Origin: Streptomyces ruber
GTDB taxonomy: Bacteria; Actinomycetota; Actinomycetes; Streptomycetales; Streptomycetaceae
Length of the DNA stretch: 64,000 nucleotides
NCBI RefSeq assembly: GCF_014648075.1
Contig: NZ_BMQK01000002.1
Coordinates: forward strand, 744,001-808,000
Direction: 5' to 3'
Shown: positions 1 to 9,033 of the stretch, piece after piece
Layout of the letters: each line of letters begins with the position of its first letter
Position numbering within the stretch: position 1 is the stretch's first letter
Notes under the pieces: model-generated
Told to the model about the DNA's origin: nothing
What the model saw: the letters and a program-made list of their open reading frames with translations, nothing else
Databases searched by the model: none
Translations under genes and position numbers: made by a program

Positions 1-3
1 GGC

Positions 4-20
4 GGCCGGGTAACCCGGCC
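4..20. other. Inverted repeat at left edge
   Basis: Two 8-base arms (GGCCGGGT and ACCCGGCC) flank a single central A. The centre is too tight for a typical terminator stem-loop, so this may be an operator or the remnant of a terminator for a gene left of the window. Confidence 0.3.
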
Positions 21-99
21 TCGCGCGCGCGAAACGCCGGGGAACCACGCGTTTGGCCGCCCTGACCAGGGGGACGCGGAAGACCCGTACGTACGTGAG

Positions 100-194
100 C
101 CGTACGCGGGACAGGAGTGCGTACGGCCGCTGACCGGCGCCCGTACGCGGGGACACGGAAAACCAGTCCCGGACGGACCGGGATCCCGTACGCG
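100..194 (+). repeat. Three copies of CCGTACGCG upstream of ndh
   Basis: The 9-mer CCGTACGCG occurs at 100-108, 141-149 and 186-194, spaced 41 and 45 bases apart, in the leader of the NADH dehydrogenase gene. The near-regular spacing, about four helical turns, would suit a repeated regulator site. GTAC-rich words are common in this kind of DNA, so chance is possible. Confidence 0.3.
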
Positions 195-214
195 ACCAGT
201 GCCGGAGGACAACA

Positions 215-1729
215 GTGAGTCGACCCCGCATCGTGATCGTCGGCGGAGGATTCGCCGGCTACCGGACGGCCAGCACCCTCTCCCGGCTGAGCAAGGGCAA
301 AGCCGACATCGTCCTGCTGAACCCGACCGACTACTTCCTCTACCTGCCGCTGCTGCCCCAGGTCGCCGCCGGCATCCTGGAGCCGCGCCGCGTCACCATC
401 TCCCTCTCCGGGCTGCGCCACGTGCGCCTGGTGCTGGGGGAGGCCGACGGCATCGACCTCGAGGGCCGCACCGTCCGGTACACGGGCCCCGAGGGCGAGA
501 CCGGCTCGCTGCGCTACGACCGGCTGGTGCTCGCCGCGGGCAGCGTCAACAAGCTGCTGCCCATCCCGGGCGTCGCCGAGCACGCGCACGGCTTCCGCGG
601 CCTGCCCGAGGCGCTGTACCTGCGCGACCACGTCACCCGGCAGGTGGAGCTCGCGGCCGCCTCCGACGACCCCGAGGCGTGCCGGGCGCGCTGCACCTTC
701 GTGGTGGTGGGCGCCGGTTACACCGGTACCGAGGTGGCGGCCCAGGGAAAGATGTTCACCGACGAACTGGTGCGCCAGCACCCGCTGCGGGAGGGCCTCG
801 AACCCCGTTGGCTGCTGCTCGACATCGCCGACCGGGTCCTGCCCGAACTGGACGAGAAGCTCTCCCGCACCGCGGACCGGGTGCTGCGCGAGCGGGGCGT
901 CGAGGTGCGCATGGGCACCTCCGTGAAGGAGGCGACCCGCGAGGGAGTGCTGCTGACCGACGGCGAGTTCGTCGGGACGAACACCGTGGTGTGGTGCGTC
1001 GGCGTACGGCCCGACCCGCTCGCGGAGTCCCTCGGGCTGCCGATGGAGCGCGGCCGGCTGCTCGTCGAGCCCTCGCTCCAGGTCCCCGGCCACCCCGAGG
1101 TGTTCGCGGCCGGGGACGCGGCGGCCGTGCCCGACCTGGAGCACCCCGGCAAGTACCACCCGATGACGGCGCAGCACGCCTGGCGGCAGGGCAAGGTGGC
1201 CGCGCACAACGTGGCCGCCTCGCTCGGGGGCGGCACCCGTCGCCCCTACCGCCACAAGGACATGGGCTTCGTCGTCGACCTGGGCGGGGTGAAGGCCGCC
1301 GCCAACCCGCTCGGCGTGCACCTGTCGGGCCTGGCGGCCGGCGCGGTCACCCGCGGGTACCACCTCGCCGCGATGCCCGGCAACCGCGTCCGGGTGGCCG
1401 CCGACTGGCTGCTGGACGCCGTACTGCCGCGCCAGGGCGTGCAGCTGGGGCTCGTACGGTCCGGTTCGGTGCCGCTGGACACCGCCTCGCCCGAGGTGGC
1501 GCGGGTGGTGGGCGGCCCGGAGAAGCCCCGGCCGGAGGACGGGACGCGGGACCGGCGGGAACCCGCCGGGGCACCCGCCAAGCCGGGACCCGCGGCGATC
1601 CCCGGGGACACGACGCCCGCCGGTGCGGGACCGGGCGCCCCCGGCGCCGGCGACAAGCCGGGCCCGGTGAAGGTCACGGACCCCGCACCGGACCCGTCCC
1701 GGCAGCCGGACACCGGGAAGGACGCATGA
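215..1729 (+). CDS. ndh: Type II NADH dehydrogenase (FAD-dependent oxidoreductase)
   Basis: The 504-residue protein fits the non-proton-pumping NADH:quinone oxidoreductase family, which passes electrons from NADH to menaquinone at the inner face of the membrane. An N-terminal FAD Rossmann motif lies at residues 10-15 (GGGFAG region) and a second GxGxxG, for NADH, at 166-171. A conserved AAGD FAD contact lies near residue 296. Residues from about 435 to the end are a Pro/Gly-rich, probably disordered tail that is not part of the fold. The GTG start is fixed by GGAGGA at 204-209. The transketolase gene follows after 27 bases, so the two may be co-transcribed. Confidence 0.88.
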   Translation: MSRPRIVIVGGGFAGYRTASTLSRLSKGKADIVLLNPTDYFLYLPLLPQVAAGILEPRRVTISLSGLRHVRLVLGEADGIDLEGRTVRYTGPEGETGSLRYDRLVLAAGSVNKLLPIPGVAEHAHGFRGLPEALYLRDHVTRQVELAAASDDPEACRARCTFVVVGAGYTGTEVAAQGKMFTDELVRQHPLREGLEPRWLLLDIADRVLPELDEKLSRTADRVLRERGVEVRMGTSVKEATREGVLLTDGEFVGTNTVVWCVGVRPDPLAESLGLPMERGRLLVEPSLQVPGHPEVFAAGDAAAVPDLEHPGKYHPMTAQHAWRQGKVAAHNVAASLGGGTRRPYRHKDMGFVVDLGGVKAAANPLGVHLSGLAAGAVTRGYHLAAMPGNRVRVAADWLLDAVLPRQGVQLGLVRSGSVPLDTASPEVARVVGGPEKPRPEDGTRDRREPAGAPAKPGPAAIPGDTTPAGAGPGAPGAGDKPGPVKVTDPAPDPSRQPDTGKDA

Positions 1730-1756
1730 CCGAACGAGAGAAAGGACCACACGAGC

Positions 1757-3607
1757 GTGAGTGACCATCAACTGTCCGAACTGGCCCAGCAGCTGCGCGT
1801 GGACAGCGTCCGTGCCGCCGCCGCGGCGGGCTCCGGACACCCCACTTCCTCCATGTCGGCCGCCGAGCTGGCGGCCGTCCTGTTCGCCCGGCACTTCCGC
1901 TACGACTTCGAGCGCCCCGACCACCCCGGCAACGACCGCTTCGTGCTGTCCAAGGGGCACGCCTCACCGCTGATGTACTCCGTGTACAAGGCGGCCGGCG
2001 CGATCACCGACGAGGAGCTGCTGACCTTCCGCGAGCTCGGCAGCCGGCTCGAGGGGCACCCCACCCCCCAGCGGCTGCCGTGGGTGGAGACCGCCACCGG
2101 CTCGCTCGGCCAGGGCCTCCCCGTCGGCGTCGGCATAGCGCTGTCCGGCAAGCGCCTCGACCGCACCGGATACCGGGTGTGGGTGCTGTGCGGCGACAGC
2201 GAGCTCGCGGAGGGCTCGATCTGGGAGGCGGCGGAGCAGGCGGGCTTCGAGGACCTGGACAACCTCACCGCGATCGTCGACGTCAACCGGCTCGGCCAGC
2301 GCGGCGAGACCCGGCACGGGCACGACCTGGACGCGTACGCCCGCCGCTTCCGGGCCTTCGGCTGGCACGTCGTGGAGGTCGGCGACGGCCACGACGTGGA
2401 CGCCGTGGACCGCGCCTACGGCGAGGCCCTCTCCACCGCCGGCCAGCCCACCGTGATCCTCGCCCGCACCCTCAAGGGCAAGGGCGTCGCGGCCACGGAG
2501 GACAAGGAGGGCCTGCACGGCAAGCCGCTGAAGGACGCGGACGAGGCGATCGAGGAGCTCGGCGGCATCCGCGACCTGCGCATCGAGGTGCACCGGCCGG
2601 ACGAGGCGCAGGAGCCGCGCCCCGCCTCCGCGGGCCACCTGCAGCTCCCGCGCTTCGAGCTCGGCGAGGAGGCCGCCACCCGCGACGCCTTCGGCCAGGC
2701 CCTCGCGGCGCTCGGCTCCGCGCGCGGCGACGTCGTCGCCCTGGACGGCGAGGTCGGCGACTCCACGCGCGCCGAGTACTTCGCCAAGGAGCACCCGGAG
2801 CGCTTCTTCGAGGCCTACATCGCGGAGCAGCAGATGGTCGCGAACGCGGTCGGGCTCGCCTCGCGCGGCTGGGTGCCGTACGCGTCCACGTTCGCCGCGT
2901 TCCTCACCCGGGCCCACGACTTCGTGCGCATGGCCGCGGTCAGCGGGGCCGGGCTCAACCTCGTCGGCTCGCACGCGGGCGTCGCCATCGGCCAGGACGG
3001 GCCCTCGCAGATGGGCCTGGAGGACCTGGCGATGCTCCGCTCGGTGCACGGCTCCACCGTGCTGTACCCGTGCGACGCCAACCAGACGGCGAAGCTGGTC
3101 GCCACGATGGCGGACCTCGACGGCATCCGCTACCTGCGCACCTCGCGCGGCAAGAACAAGGTGATCTACGGCCCGGACGAGGAGTTCCCGGTCGGCGGAG
3201 CCAAGGTGCTGCGGTCCTCCGACAGCGACCGGATCACGCTGGTCGCGGCCGGGGTCACCCTCCACGAGGCCCTCGCCGCCGCCGACGCGCTCGAGGGCGA
3301 GGGCATCCGCGCCCGGGTGATCGACCTGTACTCGGTCAAGCCCGTCGACCGTGACACCCTGCGCGAGGCCGCCGAGCAGACCGGCTGCCTGCTCACGGTG
3401 GAGGACCACCACGAGGAGGGCGGCCTCGGCGACGCGGTGCTCGACGCCTTCACCGACGGGCGCCCCGTACCCCGTCTGGTGCGCCTGGCCGTCCGTACGA
3501 TGCCGGGTTCGGCGAGCCCCGAGGAGCAGCTGCACGCGGCGGGCATCGACGCCGGGTCGATCGCGGCGGCGGCCCGGCTGCTGGTGGAGCACGCGGTGGC
3601 ACCGTGA
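1757..3607 (+). CDS. Transketolase (single-chain)
   Basis: The 616-residue protein carries the full transketolase layout: an N-terminal thiamine diphosphate domain with the GSGHP motif (H28), a GDSELAEGS cofactor stretch, a central pyrimidine-binding domain containing EQQ, and a C-terminal transketolase domain. It is shorter than the classical enzyme of about 700 residues and matches the compact actinobacterial paralogue type, so it is probably a second transketolase rather than the main pentose-phosphate enzyme. It would move two-carbon ketol units between sugar phosphates using TPP and Mg. The GTG start is 27 bases after ndh. Confidence 0.88.
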   Translation: MSDHQLSELAQQLRVDSVRAAAAAGSGHPTSSMSAAELAAVLFARHFRYDFERPDHPGNDRFVLSKGHASPLMYSVYKAAGAITDEELLTFRELGSRLEGHPTPQRLPWVETATGSLGQGLPVGVGIALSGKRLDRTGYRVWVLCGDSELAEGSIWEAAEQAGFEDLDNLTAIVDVNRLGQRGETRHGHDLDAYARRFRAFGWHVVEVGDGHDVDAVDRAYGEALSTAGQPTVILARTLKGKGVAATEDKEGLHGKPLKDADEAIEELGGIRDLRIEVHRPDEAQEPRPASAGHLQLPRFELGEEAATRDAFGQALAALGSARGDVVALDGEVGDSTRAEYFAKEHPERFFEAYIAEQQMVANAVGLASRGWVPYASTFAAFLTRAHDFVRMAAVSGAGLNLVGSHAGVAIGQDGPSQMGLEDLAMLRSVHGSTVLYPCDANQTAKLVATMADLDGIRYLRTSRGKNKVIYGPDEEFPVGGAKVLRSSDSDRITLVAAGVTLHEALAAADALEGEGIRARVIDLYSVKPVDRDTLREAAEQTGCLLTVEDHHEEGGLGDAVLDAFTDGRPVPRLVRLAVRTMPGSASPEEQLHAAGIDAGSIAAAARLLVEHAVAP

Positions 3608-3652
3608 CCGCGGGCACCGGCGACCGGCCCGTACCGGAAGGGAGTTGAGACG

Positions 3653-4576
3653 ATGACCGGCACCCGTACGGTACGGGCCGGCCGCCGCACCGTGGAGATC
3701 CACCGGCCGGACAAGGTGCTCTTCCCGGGCGGTGCGCACGGCACGGAGATCACCAAGGCCGACCTGGTGGCCTACCACCGTGCCGTCGCCCCGTACCTCC
3801 TGCCGCAGCTGCGCGGCCGGCCCCTGATGCTGGAACGGCACCCGGACGGGATCGACGGGCCCCGGTTCATGCAGAAGAACGCCTCCGAGCACTACCCGGA
3901 CTGGATCCGGCGCGTGGAGGTGACCAAGGAGGGCGGCACCGTCCACCACGTCGTGTGCGACGACACCGCCACCCTCCTCTACCTCGTCGACCAGGCGTGC
4001 CTGACCCTGCACCGCTGGCTCTCCCGGGCCGCTTCGGTCGACCGGCCCGACCGGCTGGTCTTCGACCTCGACCCGGCGGGGGAGGGCGACTTCGAGGAGG
4101 TCCGCCGGGCCGCGCACGACCTGGGTGAGCTCCTCGACGAACTGCGGCTGCCGTTCGGCCTGATGACCACCGGCTCGCGCGGGGTGCACGTCGTGGTCCC
4201 GCTGAGAGGTGACGACGACTTCGACGGTGTGCGCGCATTCGCCCACGACGTCGCCGAGTGGCTCGCCGGGCGGCACCCGGACCGGCTCACCACCGCCGCC
4301 CGCAAGAAGGACCGCGGCGACCGGCTGTACCTGGACGTGCAGCGCAACGCCTACGCCCAGACCGCCGTCGCGCCCTTCACGGTGCGCGCCATGCCGGGCG
4401 CCCCCGTCGCGACCCCGTTCACCCGGGAGCAGTTGGACGACCCCGCGCTGCACGCCCGGCGCTGGACCGTCGCCGACGCCGTCGAGCAGGCCCGCACCAA
4501 GCCCTGGGCGGGGCTGCCGGACCGGGCCCGCGCGCTCGGCCCCGCGCGGCGGCGTCTGGAGGCGCTGCGCGGCTGA
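3653..4576 (+). CDS. LigD-type DNA polymerase/primase domain protein
   Basis: This 307-residue protein is a stand-alone polymerase domain of the bacterial non-homologous end-joining ligase LigD, belonging to the archaeo-eukaryotic primase fold. The metal-binding pair is D138/D140 in FDLDP, the nucleotide-contacting SRGVH motif is at 175-179, and the third acidic residue is D228 in LYLDV. The ligase and nuclease domains of full LigD are absent, and no ku gene is in the window, so it would act with partners encoded elsewhere in gap filling or ribonucleotide addition at breaks. A good Shine-Dalgarno (GGAG) precedes the ATG. A hairpin follows the stop. Confidence 0.9.
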   Translation: MTGTRTVRAGRRTVEIHRPDKVLFPGGAHGTEITKADLVAYHRAVAPYLLPQLRGRPLMLERHPDGIDGPRFMQKNASEHYPDWIRRVEVTKEGGTVHHVVCDDTATLLYLVDQACLTLHRWLSRAASVDRPDRLVFDLDPAGEGDFEEVRRAAHDLGELLDELRLPFGLMTTGSRGVHVVVPLRGDDDFDGVRAFAHDVAEWLAGRHPDRLTTAARKKDRGDRLYLDVQRNAYAQTAVAPFTVRAMPGAPVATPFTREQLDDPALHARRWTVADAVEQARTKPWAGLPDRARALGPARRRLEALRG

Positions 4577-4596
4577 GGCGACGGGGCGCGCACGGA

Positions 4597-4633
4597 ACCG
4601 GCCACGCGGTGCGCGACACGCTGCGTGGCCGGT
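4597..4633. terminator. Hairpin between ligD-type gene and gas vesicle operon
   Basis: Perfect 11-base arms (ACCGGCCACGC and GCGTGGCCGGT) are separated by 15 bases. It sits 21 bases after the polymerase-domain gene and 59 bases before gvpO. It could end the upstream transcript or act as a leader structure for the gas vesicle operon. Confidence 0.5.
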
Positions 4634-4692
4634 ACACGCATGTCTGGTGGTTTCGTCAACGCGACTGTGAGCACCCGGTGTTCGAGGTGGCC

Positions 4693-5112
4693 ATGACGAA
4701 CACATCACAGTCATCGAAGCCGCGGAAGTCCCACACATCCTCTGCGGACGACGAAGAGCAGCAAGAGATCCAAGAGAACCCGGACAACACAGAGAACCCA
4801 GACAGCACAGAGAGCGAAGAGAGGGCGGCGAAGCCCCGGCGGCCCCGTCCCATGGAGGTGCTGCGCAACGCGCGCACGCAGCTCGCCGAGCTCACCGGCC
4901 TGGTGCCGGAGTCCGTGTCGACCTTCGAACAGAGCGAGGACGGCTGGACGTTGGAGGTCGAGGTCCTGGAACTGGAACGGGTCCCGGACACGATGAGCCT
5001 CATGGCGAGCTACCTGGTCGAACTCGACCAGGACGGCGAGCTCACCGGCTACCGGCGCGTCCGCCGTTACGAACGCGGGAGGGCGGACCCGCGCCGCTCC
5101 GGCGGCCAGTAG
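4693..5112 (+). CDS. gvpO: Gas vesicle protein GvpO
   Basis: The 139-residue protein opens the gas vesicle operon, as gvpO does in other streptomycetes. The N-terminal half is a low-complexity acidic stretch rich in Asn, Thr, Glu and Ser. The folded C-terminal half (about residues 54-130) is the GvpO domain, with a [14 protein letters not shown] strand and a [13 protein letters not shown] ending. GvpO is an accessory or regulatory protein, not a shell component. The reading frame stays open far upstream, but the ATG at 4693 marks the family-like N-terminus and the shift to Thr/Ser-rich sequence. gvpA follows after a 49-base gap with its own ribosome site. Confidence 0.85.
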   Translation: MTNTSQSSKPRKSHTSSADDEEQQEIQENPDNTENPDSTESEERAAKPRRPRPMEVLRNARTQLAELTGLVPESVSTFEQSEDGWTLEVEVLELERVPDTMSLMASYLVELDQDGELTGYRRVRRYERGRADPRRSGGQ

Positions 5113-5161
5113 GCCGCCGTCCCGCACATCCCTACCACACAGGCAAGGAGGAACGGCAGGC

Positions 5162-5584
5162 ATGACGGTAGTCCCTGCACAGCAGACCGGCGGAGGAGGC
5201 GGCAGCAGCGGCCTGTACGACGTCCTGGAGCTCGTCCTCGACCGAGGGCTCGTGATCGACGCCTTCGTGCGGGTCTCCCTCGTCGGCATTGAGATTTTGA
5301 AGATCGACGTACGTGTCGTCGTCGCCAGCGTCGACACCTACCTGCGCTTCGCCGAGGCGTGCAACCGCCTCGACCTGGAGTCGGGGCCGCGCAAGAGCCC
5401 CGGCCTGCCCGACCTGGTCGGTGAGATCACCGAGTCCGGTGCCCGCGGCAAGTCCAAGGGTGCCCTGTCCGGGGCGGCGCAGACGATCTCGGACGCCTTC
5501 TCGCAGGCACGTGAGGAGAGCCAGTCGGAGTCGAGGCCGCGGGCCCGCAAGACCGCCGCGCGCAAGAGGGGGGACGACGAGTGA
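5162..5584 (+). CDS. gvpA: Gas vesicle structural protein GvpA
   Basis: Residues 17-66 form the hydrophobic alpha-beta-beta-alpha core shared by GvpA, GvpJ and GvpS, here with [17 protein letters not shown]. It would polymerise into the ribbed protein shell of the gas vesicle. A 70-residue, Ser/Lys/Arg-rich C-terminal tail follows, much longer than in cyanobacterial GvpA (about 70 residues in total); the length of 140 resembles actinobacterial members. AAGGAGG just upstream of the ATG is the strongest ribosome site in the cluster, as expected for the major structural gene. The stop overlaps the gvpF start by four bases. Confidence 0.9.
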   Translation: MTVVPAQQTGGGGGSSGLYDVLELVLDRGLVIDAFVRVSLVGIEILKIDVRVVVASVDTYLRFAEACNRLDLESGPRKSPGLPDLVGEITESGARGKSKGALSGAAQTISDAFSQAREESQSESRPRARKTAARKRGDDE

Positions 5585-6330
5585 GCACGTACGTCTACGG
5601 CATCGCGGCCCGCTCGCACCCCTCGCTCCCCCGGGACATGGAGGGGGTCGGCACCCCGGCCCTCAAGGTGCGCGTCCTGGAGGAGGGCGAGCTGGCGGCC
5701 ATCGTCAGCGACGCCCCCGAGGACCTGCGCCCCAAGCGCAAGGACCTGCTCGCCCACCAGAACGTGCTGAACGAGGCGGGCGCCGGCGGCGCCGTGCTGC
5801 CCATGCGGTTCGGCAGCGTGGCCCCGGACGACGCGTCCGTCACCGGGGTGCTCGCCGAGCGCGCAGAGCACTACCTGGAGCGGCTGAAGGCCCTGGACGG
5901 CAAGGTCGAGTACAACGTCAAGGCCAGCCACGACCAGGAGGCCGTGCTGCACCGCGTGATGTCCGACAACCCGGAGCTGCGCGCCCTCGCGCAGTCCAAC
6001 CGGCAGTCGGGCGGCGGGAGTTACGAGGACAAGCTGCGGCTCGGCGAGATGGTGGCGGCCGCGGTGCAGAACCGGGAGGCCGAGGACGCGGCGCTGCTGC
6101 GGCAGGCGCTGGAGAACACCGCCGCGGCCGAGAGCGTCGGCCCGGACTCGACCGGCTGGCTCGCCAACGTGTCGTTCCTGGTGGAACGGGCGAAGGCGGA
6201 GGAGTTCCTGGCCGGCGTGGAGCGGGTGCGCCAGGAGTACCCGCACCTGGAGGTGCGGGTGAACGGGCCGCTGCCGCCGTACAGCTTCGTGGAGCCGGCG
6301 CCGTCCGAGCCCGCGGAGGCGAGGGTGTGA
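5581..6330 (+). CDS. gvpF: Gas vesicle protein GvpF (GvpL/GvpF family)
   Basis: The 249-residue protein begins with the family hallmark STYVYGIAA and has the two-domain GvpF/L layout: an N-terminal ferredoxin-like domain with LP-RFG (about residues 77-83), a helical middle, and a second ferredoxin-like domain ending in the typical GPLPPYSFV. GvpF is a minor protein thought to help nucleate or assemble the shell by contacting GvpA. The GTG start overlaps the gvpA stop (GTGA), so translation is coupled. Its paralogue gvpL is eighth in the same operon. Confidence 0.92.
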   Translation: MSTYVYGIAARSHPSLPRDMEGVGTPALKVRVLEEGELAAIVSDAPEDLRPKRKDLLAHQNVLNEAGAGGAVLPMRFGSVAPDDASVTGVLAERAEHYLERLKALDGKVEYNVKASHDQEAVLHRVMSDNPELRALAQSNRQSGGGSYEDKLRLGEMVAAAVQNREAEDAALLRQALENTAAAESVGPDSTGWLANVSFLVERAKAEEFLAGVERVRQEYPHLEVRVNGPLPPYSFVEPAPSEPAEARV

Positions 6331-6420
6331 CCGGCCGCGCCGACATGAGCGACGGCGGGAACGTGTGAGGAACGACGACCGGACGGGTCCGGACACCGGG
6401 CACGGGTGAGGACGGATGGC

Positions 6421-6684
6421 ATGGGACTGATCGGTGAGGTGCTGCTGCTGCCGTTCGCACCCGTGCGTGGCGGCTTCTGGGCGATACGACAGGTACTCGC
6501 CGAGGCCGAGCGCCAGTACTACGACCCGGGCACCATCCGGGCCGAGCTCGCCCGCCTCGAACAGCTCCTGGAGGCGGGAGAGATCGACGAGGAGGAGTTC
6601 GACCGGCAGGAGGACGTGCTCCTGGACCGGCTGGAGATCAGCGCGCAAAGGGGCGCGGGAACGGGCAACGGGACGACAGGATGA
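6421..6684 (+). CDS. gvpG: Gas vesicle protein GvpG
   Basis: This 87-residue protein starts MGLIGEVLLLPFAPVRG, the conserved GvpG N-terminus, followed by a helical segment with the LEAGEIDEEEFD pattern. GvpG is a small accessory factor in the assembly complex. The ATG at 6421 is preferred over an in-frame GTG 15 bases upstream because it gives the family N-terminus and is spaced well from GAGGA. A 90-base gap separates it from gvpF, the widest gap inside the operon. Its stop overlaps the gvpY start (ATGA). Confidence 0.88.
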   Translation: MGLIGEVLLLPFAPVRGGFWAIRQVLAEAERQYYDPGTIRAELARLEQLLEAGEIDEEEFDRQEDVLLDRLEISAQRGAGTGNGTTG

Positions 6685-7406
6685 ATCGACTGGGACTGGG
6701 CCTCGCCGTCGGGGCCGGATATCTGCTCGGGCGGACGAAGAAGATGAAACTGGCGTTCGCCGTCGGGACCATGGTGGCGGGCAAGCGGATGAACCTGAGC
6801 CCGCGCGGGATCGCGGACCTGGTCTCCCAGCAGCTGCAGAACAACCCGCAGTTCAAGGAGATCGGCGACCAGATCCGCGACGATCTGCGCGGTGTCGGCA
6901 AGGCGGCCTCCGGGGCGCTGGTCGAGCGGCAGATCGAGGGGCTGGCCGACCGGCTGCACGGCAGGACCGCCCAGGTGCGCGACCAGCTCGCCGGGGTGAC
7001 CCCCGACCTGCCCGGCCGCTCCCGCGACGACGACGAGCCGTACGACGACGAGCCGTACGACGAGGACGACCACGACGCGTACGACGACGGCGACGAGCGA
7101 AACCGCCGCGCCGGGCGTGACGAGCGCGACGAGCGCGACGAGCGCGAGAACGAGCCGGAACCGCGGGACCAGGACCGGGACGAGGAACCGGAACGGCCCC
7201 GGGCGAAGGCGCCGGCGAAGAAGGCCGCGTCCAGGAAGCCGTCCGGAGAGGGCGACGCCAAGACGGCGGCCGGCAAGGTTCCGGCGCAGAAGAAGGCCGC
7301 GGCGAGGAAGACCGCGAAGAAGGCCCCCGCCAAGAAGACGGCCGTGGCCAGGCAGGCCGCCTCCGGGACCCGTTCCCGGTCGCAGCGCGAGGGCGGTGAC
7401 CGATGA
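6681..7406 (+). CDS. gvpY: Gas vesicle cluster protein GvpY
   Basis: This 241-residue protein occupies the position of streptomycete gvpY. A short Gly-rich hydrophobic N-terminus (LAVGAGYLLGRTKKMKLAF) and a conserved helical region (residues 30-105, with AGKRMNLSP) precede a long charged tail. The tail runs from DDEPYDDEPYDEDD acidic repeats and DER repeats to a Lys/Ala-rich, histone H1-like stretch (AKKAPAKKTA). The switch from acidic to basic within one tail is unusual and suggests a disordered scaffold. The biochemical role is not established. It overlaps gvpG and gvpZ by four bases each. Confidence 0.8.
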   Translation: MNRLGLGLAVGAGYLLGRTKKMKLAFAVGTMVAGKRMNLSPRGIADLVSQQLQNNPQFKEIGDQIRDDLRGVGKAASGALVERQIEGLADRLHGRTAQVRDQLAGVTPDLPGRSRDDDEPYDDEPYDEDDHDAYDDGDERNRRAGRDERDERDERENEPEPRDQDRDEEPERPRAKAPAKKAASRKPSGEGDAKTAAGKVPAQKKAAARKTAKKAPAKKTAVARQAASGTRSRSQREGGDR

Positions 7407-8620
7407 CCGAGACCGTGCGTTCCGCGGCGAACGGCGCCAAGGACGGCCCACTGGCCGGACTGGCGAAGAGCGAGGCGGCCGACCGGCTGAAGGCCGAGGT
7501 GCAGGACTACCTCGCCGCGCAGGCGACGCGCCTGCTGACCGGTGTCGGCCGCAAGCTCGGCGAGACCACCGGCAAGCTCAACGACATCGCCGAGGGCAAC
7601 AGCCCGGGCTTCGCCAAGCTCGCCCTCGACGGCGGCCGCAAGCTCGCCGAGGGCAAGGGCCCCCTGCGGTCCGCCGTGGAGATCGGCGCCTCGCGCGCCA
7701 AGGACAACGTGGTGGGCGCGCTGAAGAACCTCGGCGGAGGCAAGGGCGGGCGCAAGGGCGGTGCCGGCCAGAAACCCACCGTCATCATCGAGTCCATCGA
7801 CGTGGGCGTCTCGCTGCGCACCGCCTACGACCAGTGGACCCAGTACCAGACCTTCAGCACCTTCGCCAAGGGCGTGAAGAGCGCGAACCGGGCCGACGAC
7901 ACGCACTCCGACTGGCAGATGAAGATCTTCTGGTCCAGCCGGAGCTGGAAGGCCCACACCACCGAGCAGGCTCCGGACGACCGGATCGTGTGGACCTCGG
8001 AGGGCGCGAAGGGCACCACCAAGGGCGTGGTCTCCTTCCACGAGCTCGCCGAGAACCTCACGCGCGTCATCCTGGTGATCGAGTACTACCCGAAGGGCCT
8101 GTTCGAGAAGACCGGCAACATCTGGCGGGCCCAGGGCCGCCGGGCCCGTCTCGACCTGAAGAACTTCGCCCGGTTCATCATGATGCGCGGCGAGGCGGAG
8201 GACGGCTGGCGCGGCGAGATCCGTGACGGCGAGGTGGTCCGCACGCACGAGGACGCCGTCGCGGAGGAGCAGCAGGAACAGGAACAGCAGGAACAGGAAC
8301 AGCAGGGCGAGGACCCCGAGGCGTCCGACGAGGCCCACGAGTCCGGGGAACCGGACGAGCCGGACCAGCCGGAGGAGGAGGAGTCCCCGGAGCAGGAGTC
8401 CGAGGAGCCCGCTCAGGAGGCCGAGGACGAGTACGACGGCGAGTACGGCGACGAGGAGGAGTACGAAGGGGACGAAGAGGCCCCGGAGGACGCTGCCGAG
8501 GAGGTGCCGGAGGAGGAGCCGGAGGGCGCGCCGGAGGAGGAGTACGAGGACGAGTACGGCGACGAGTACGAGGACGAGGACGAGGGCGACCGGGCCCCCG
8601 CGGGCGGTGGCCGGCGGTGA
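7403..8620 (+). CDS. gvpZ: Gas vesicle cluster protein GvpZ (SRPBCC domain, acidic tail)
   Basis: The 405-residue protein has a helical N-terminus (1-125), an SRPBCC/START-like domain (about 130-275, containing VGVSLRTAYDQWTQYQTF, the usual opening of polyketide-cyclase-like folds), and a very acidic Glu/Gln/Asp C-terminus of about 125 residues with EQQEQ and DEYGDEY repeats. In streptomycetes gvpZ sits at this place in the operon. The SRPBCC pocket could bind a hydrophobic ligand or peptide, but no substrate can be read from the sequence. Starts and stops overlap those of gvpY and gvpJ. Confidence 0.82.
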   Translation: MTETVRSAANGAKDGPLAGLAKSEAADRLKAEVQDYLAAQATRLLTGVGRKLGETTGKLNDIAEGNSPGFAKLALDGGRKLAEGKGPLRSAVEIGASRAKDNVVGALKNLGGGKGGRKGGAGQKPTVIIESIDVGVSLRTAYDQWTQYQTFSTFAKGVKSANRADDTHSDWQMKIFWSSRSWKAHTTEQAPDDRIVWTSEGAKGTTKGVVSFHELAENLTRVILVIEYYPKGLFEKTGNIWRAQGRRARLDLKNFARFIMMRGEAEDGWRGEIRDGEVVRTHEDAVAEEQQEQEQQEQEQQGEDPEASDEAHESGEPDEPDQPEEEESPEQESEEPAQEAEDEYDGEYGDEEEYEGDEEAPEDAAEEVPEEEPEGAPEEEYEDEYGDEYEDEDEGDRAPAGGGRR

Positions 8621-9033
8621 CGTTCCCCGGCGGTGGCCGAGCCCCTGAGCCGTTCGGGCAGAGCGGCGGGGCCAACCTCGCCGACGTCCTCGAACGCGTC
8701 CTCGACAAGGGACTCGTCATCGCGGGGGACATCCGCGTCAACCTGCTCGACATCGAGCTGCTCACCATCAAGCTCCGCCTCGTCGTCGCATCCGTCGACA
8801 AGGCCAGGGAGATGGGTATCGACTGGTGGGAGACCGACCCCGCCCTGTCCTCGCGCGCGCACCGCGACGAACTCGCGCACCGCGACGAGCTCGCCCGTGA
8901 GAACGCCGCGTTGCGCGCGCGGCTCGCCGAACTGGAACGCGGCCGGGGCCAGGGGGGCACCTCCCGGAAGCGTGTGGCACGCCGGGAGGGCGCCCCCCTG
9001 GAGCGCGGCCGCGTCCGAGAGGAGCCGTCATGA
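8617..9033 (+). CDS. gvpJ: Gas vesicle protein GvpJ
   Basis: A second GvpA-family protein of 138 residues. The shell-like core is at about residues 20-65 (LADVLERVLDKGLVIAGDIRVNLLDIELL), followed by WWE and a coiled-coil-prone tail with a repeated HRDEL segment. GvpJ is a minor homologue of GvpA thought to form tips or nucleation sites. The DIRVNLLDIELLTIK core is the GvpJ type rather than GvpA. It starts with GTG overlapping the gvpZ stop, and its stop overlaps the gvpL start. Confidence 0.88.
   Translation: MTFPGGGRAPEPFGQSGGANLADVLERVLDKGLVIAGDIRVNLLDIELLTIKLRLVVASVDKAREMGIDWWETDPALSSRAHRDELAHRDELARENAALRARLAELERGRGQGGTSRKRVARREGAPLERGRVREEPS

Noticed and set aside
1964..4738. 924-codon open frame on the minus strand opposite transketolase and the LigD-type gene
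   Set aside because: Shadow frame caused by high GC; its translation is low-complexity Gly/Val/Arg and the real genes lie on the other strand.
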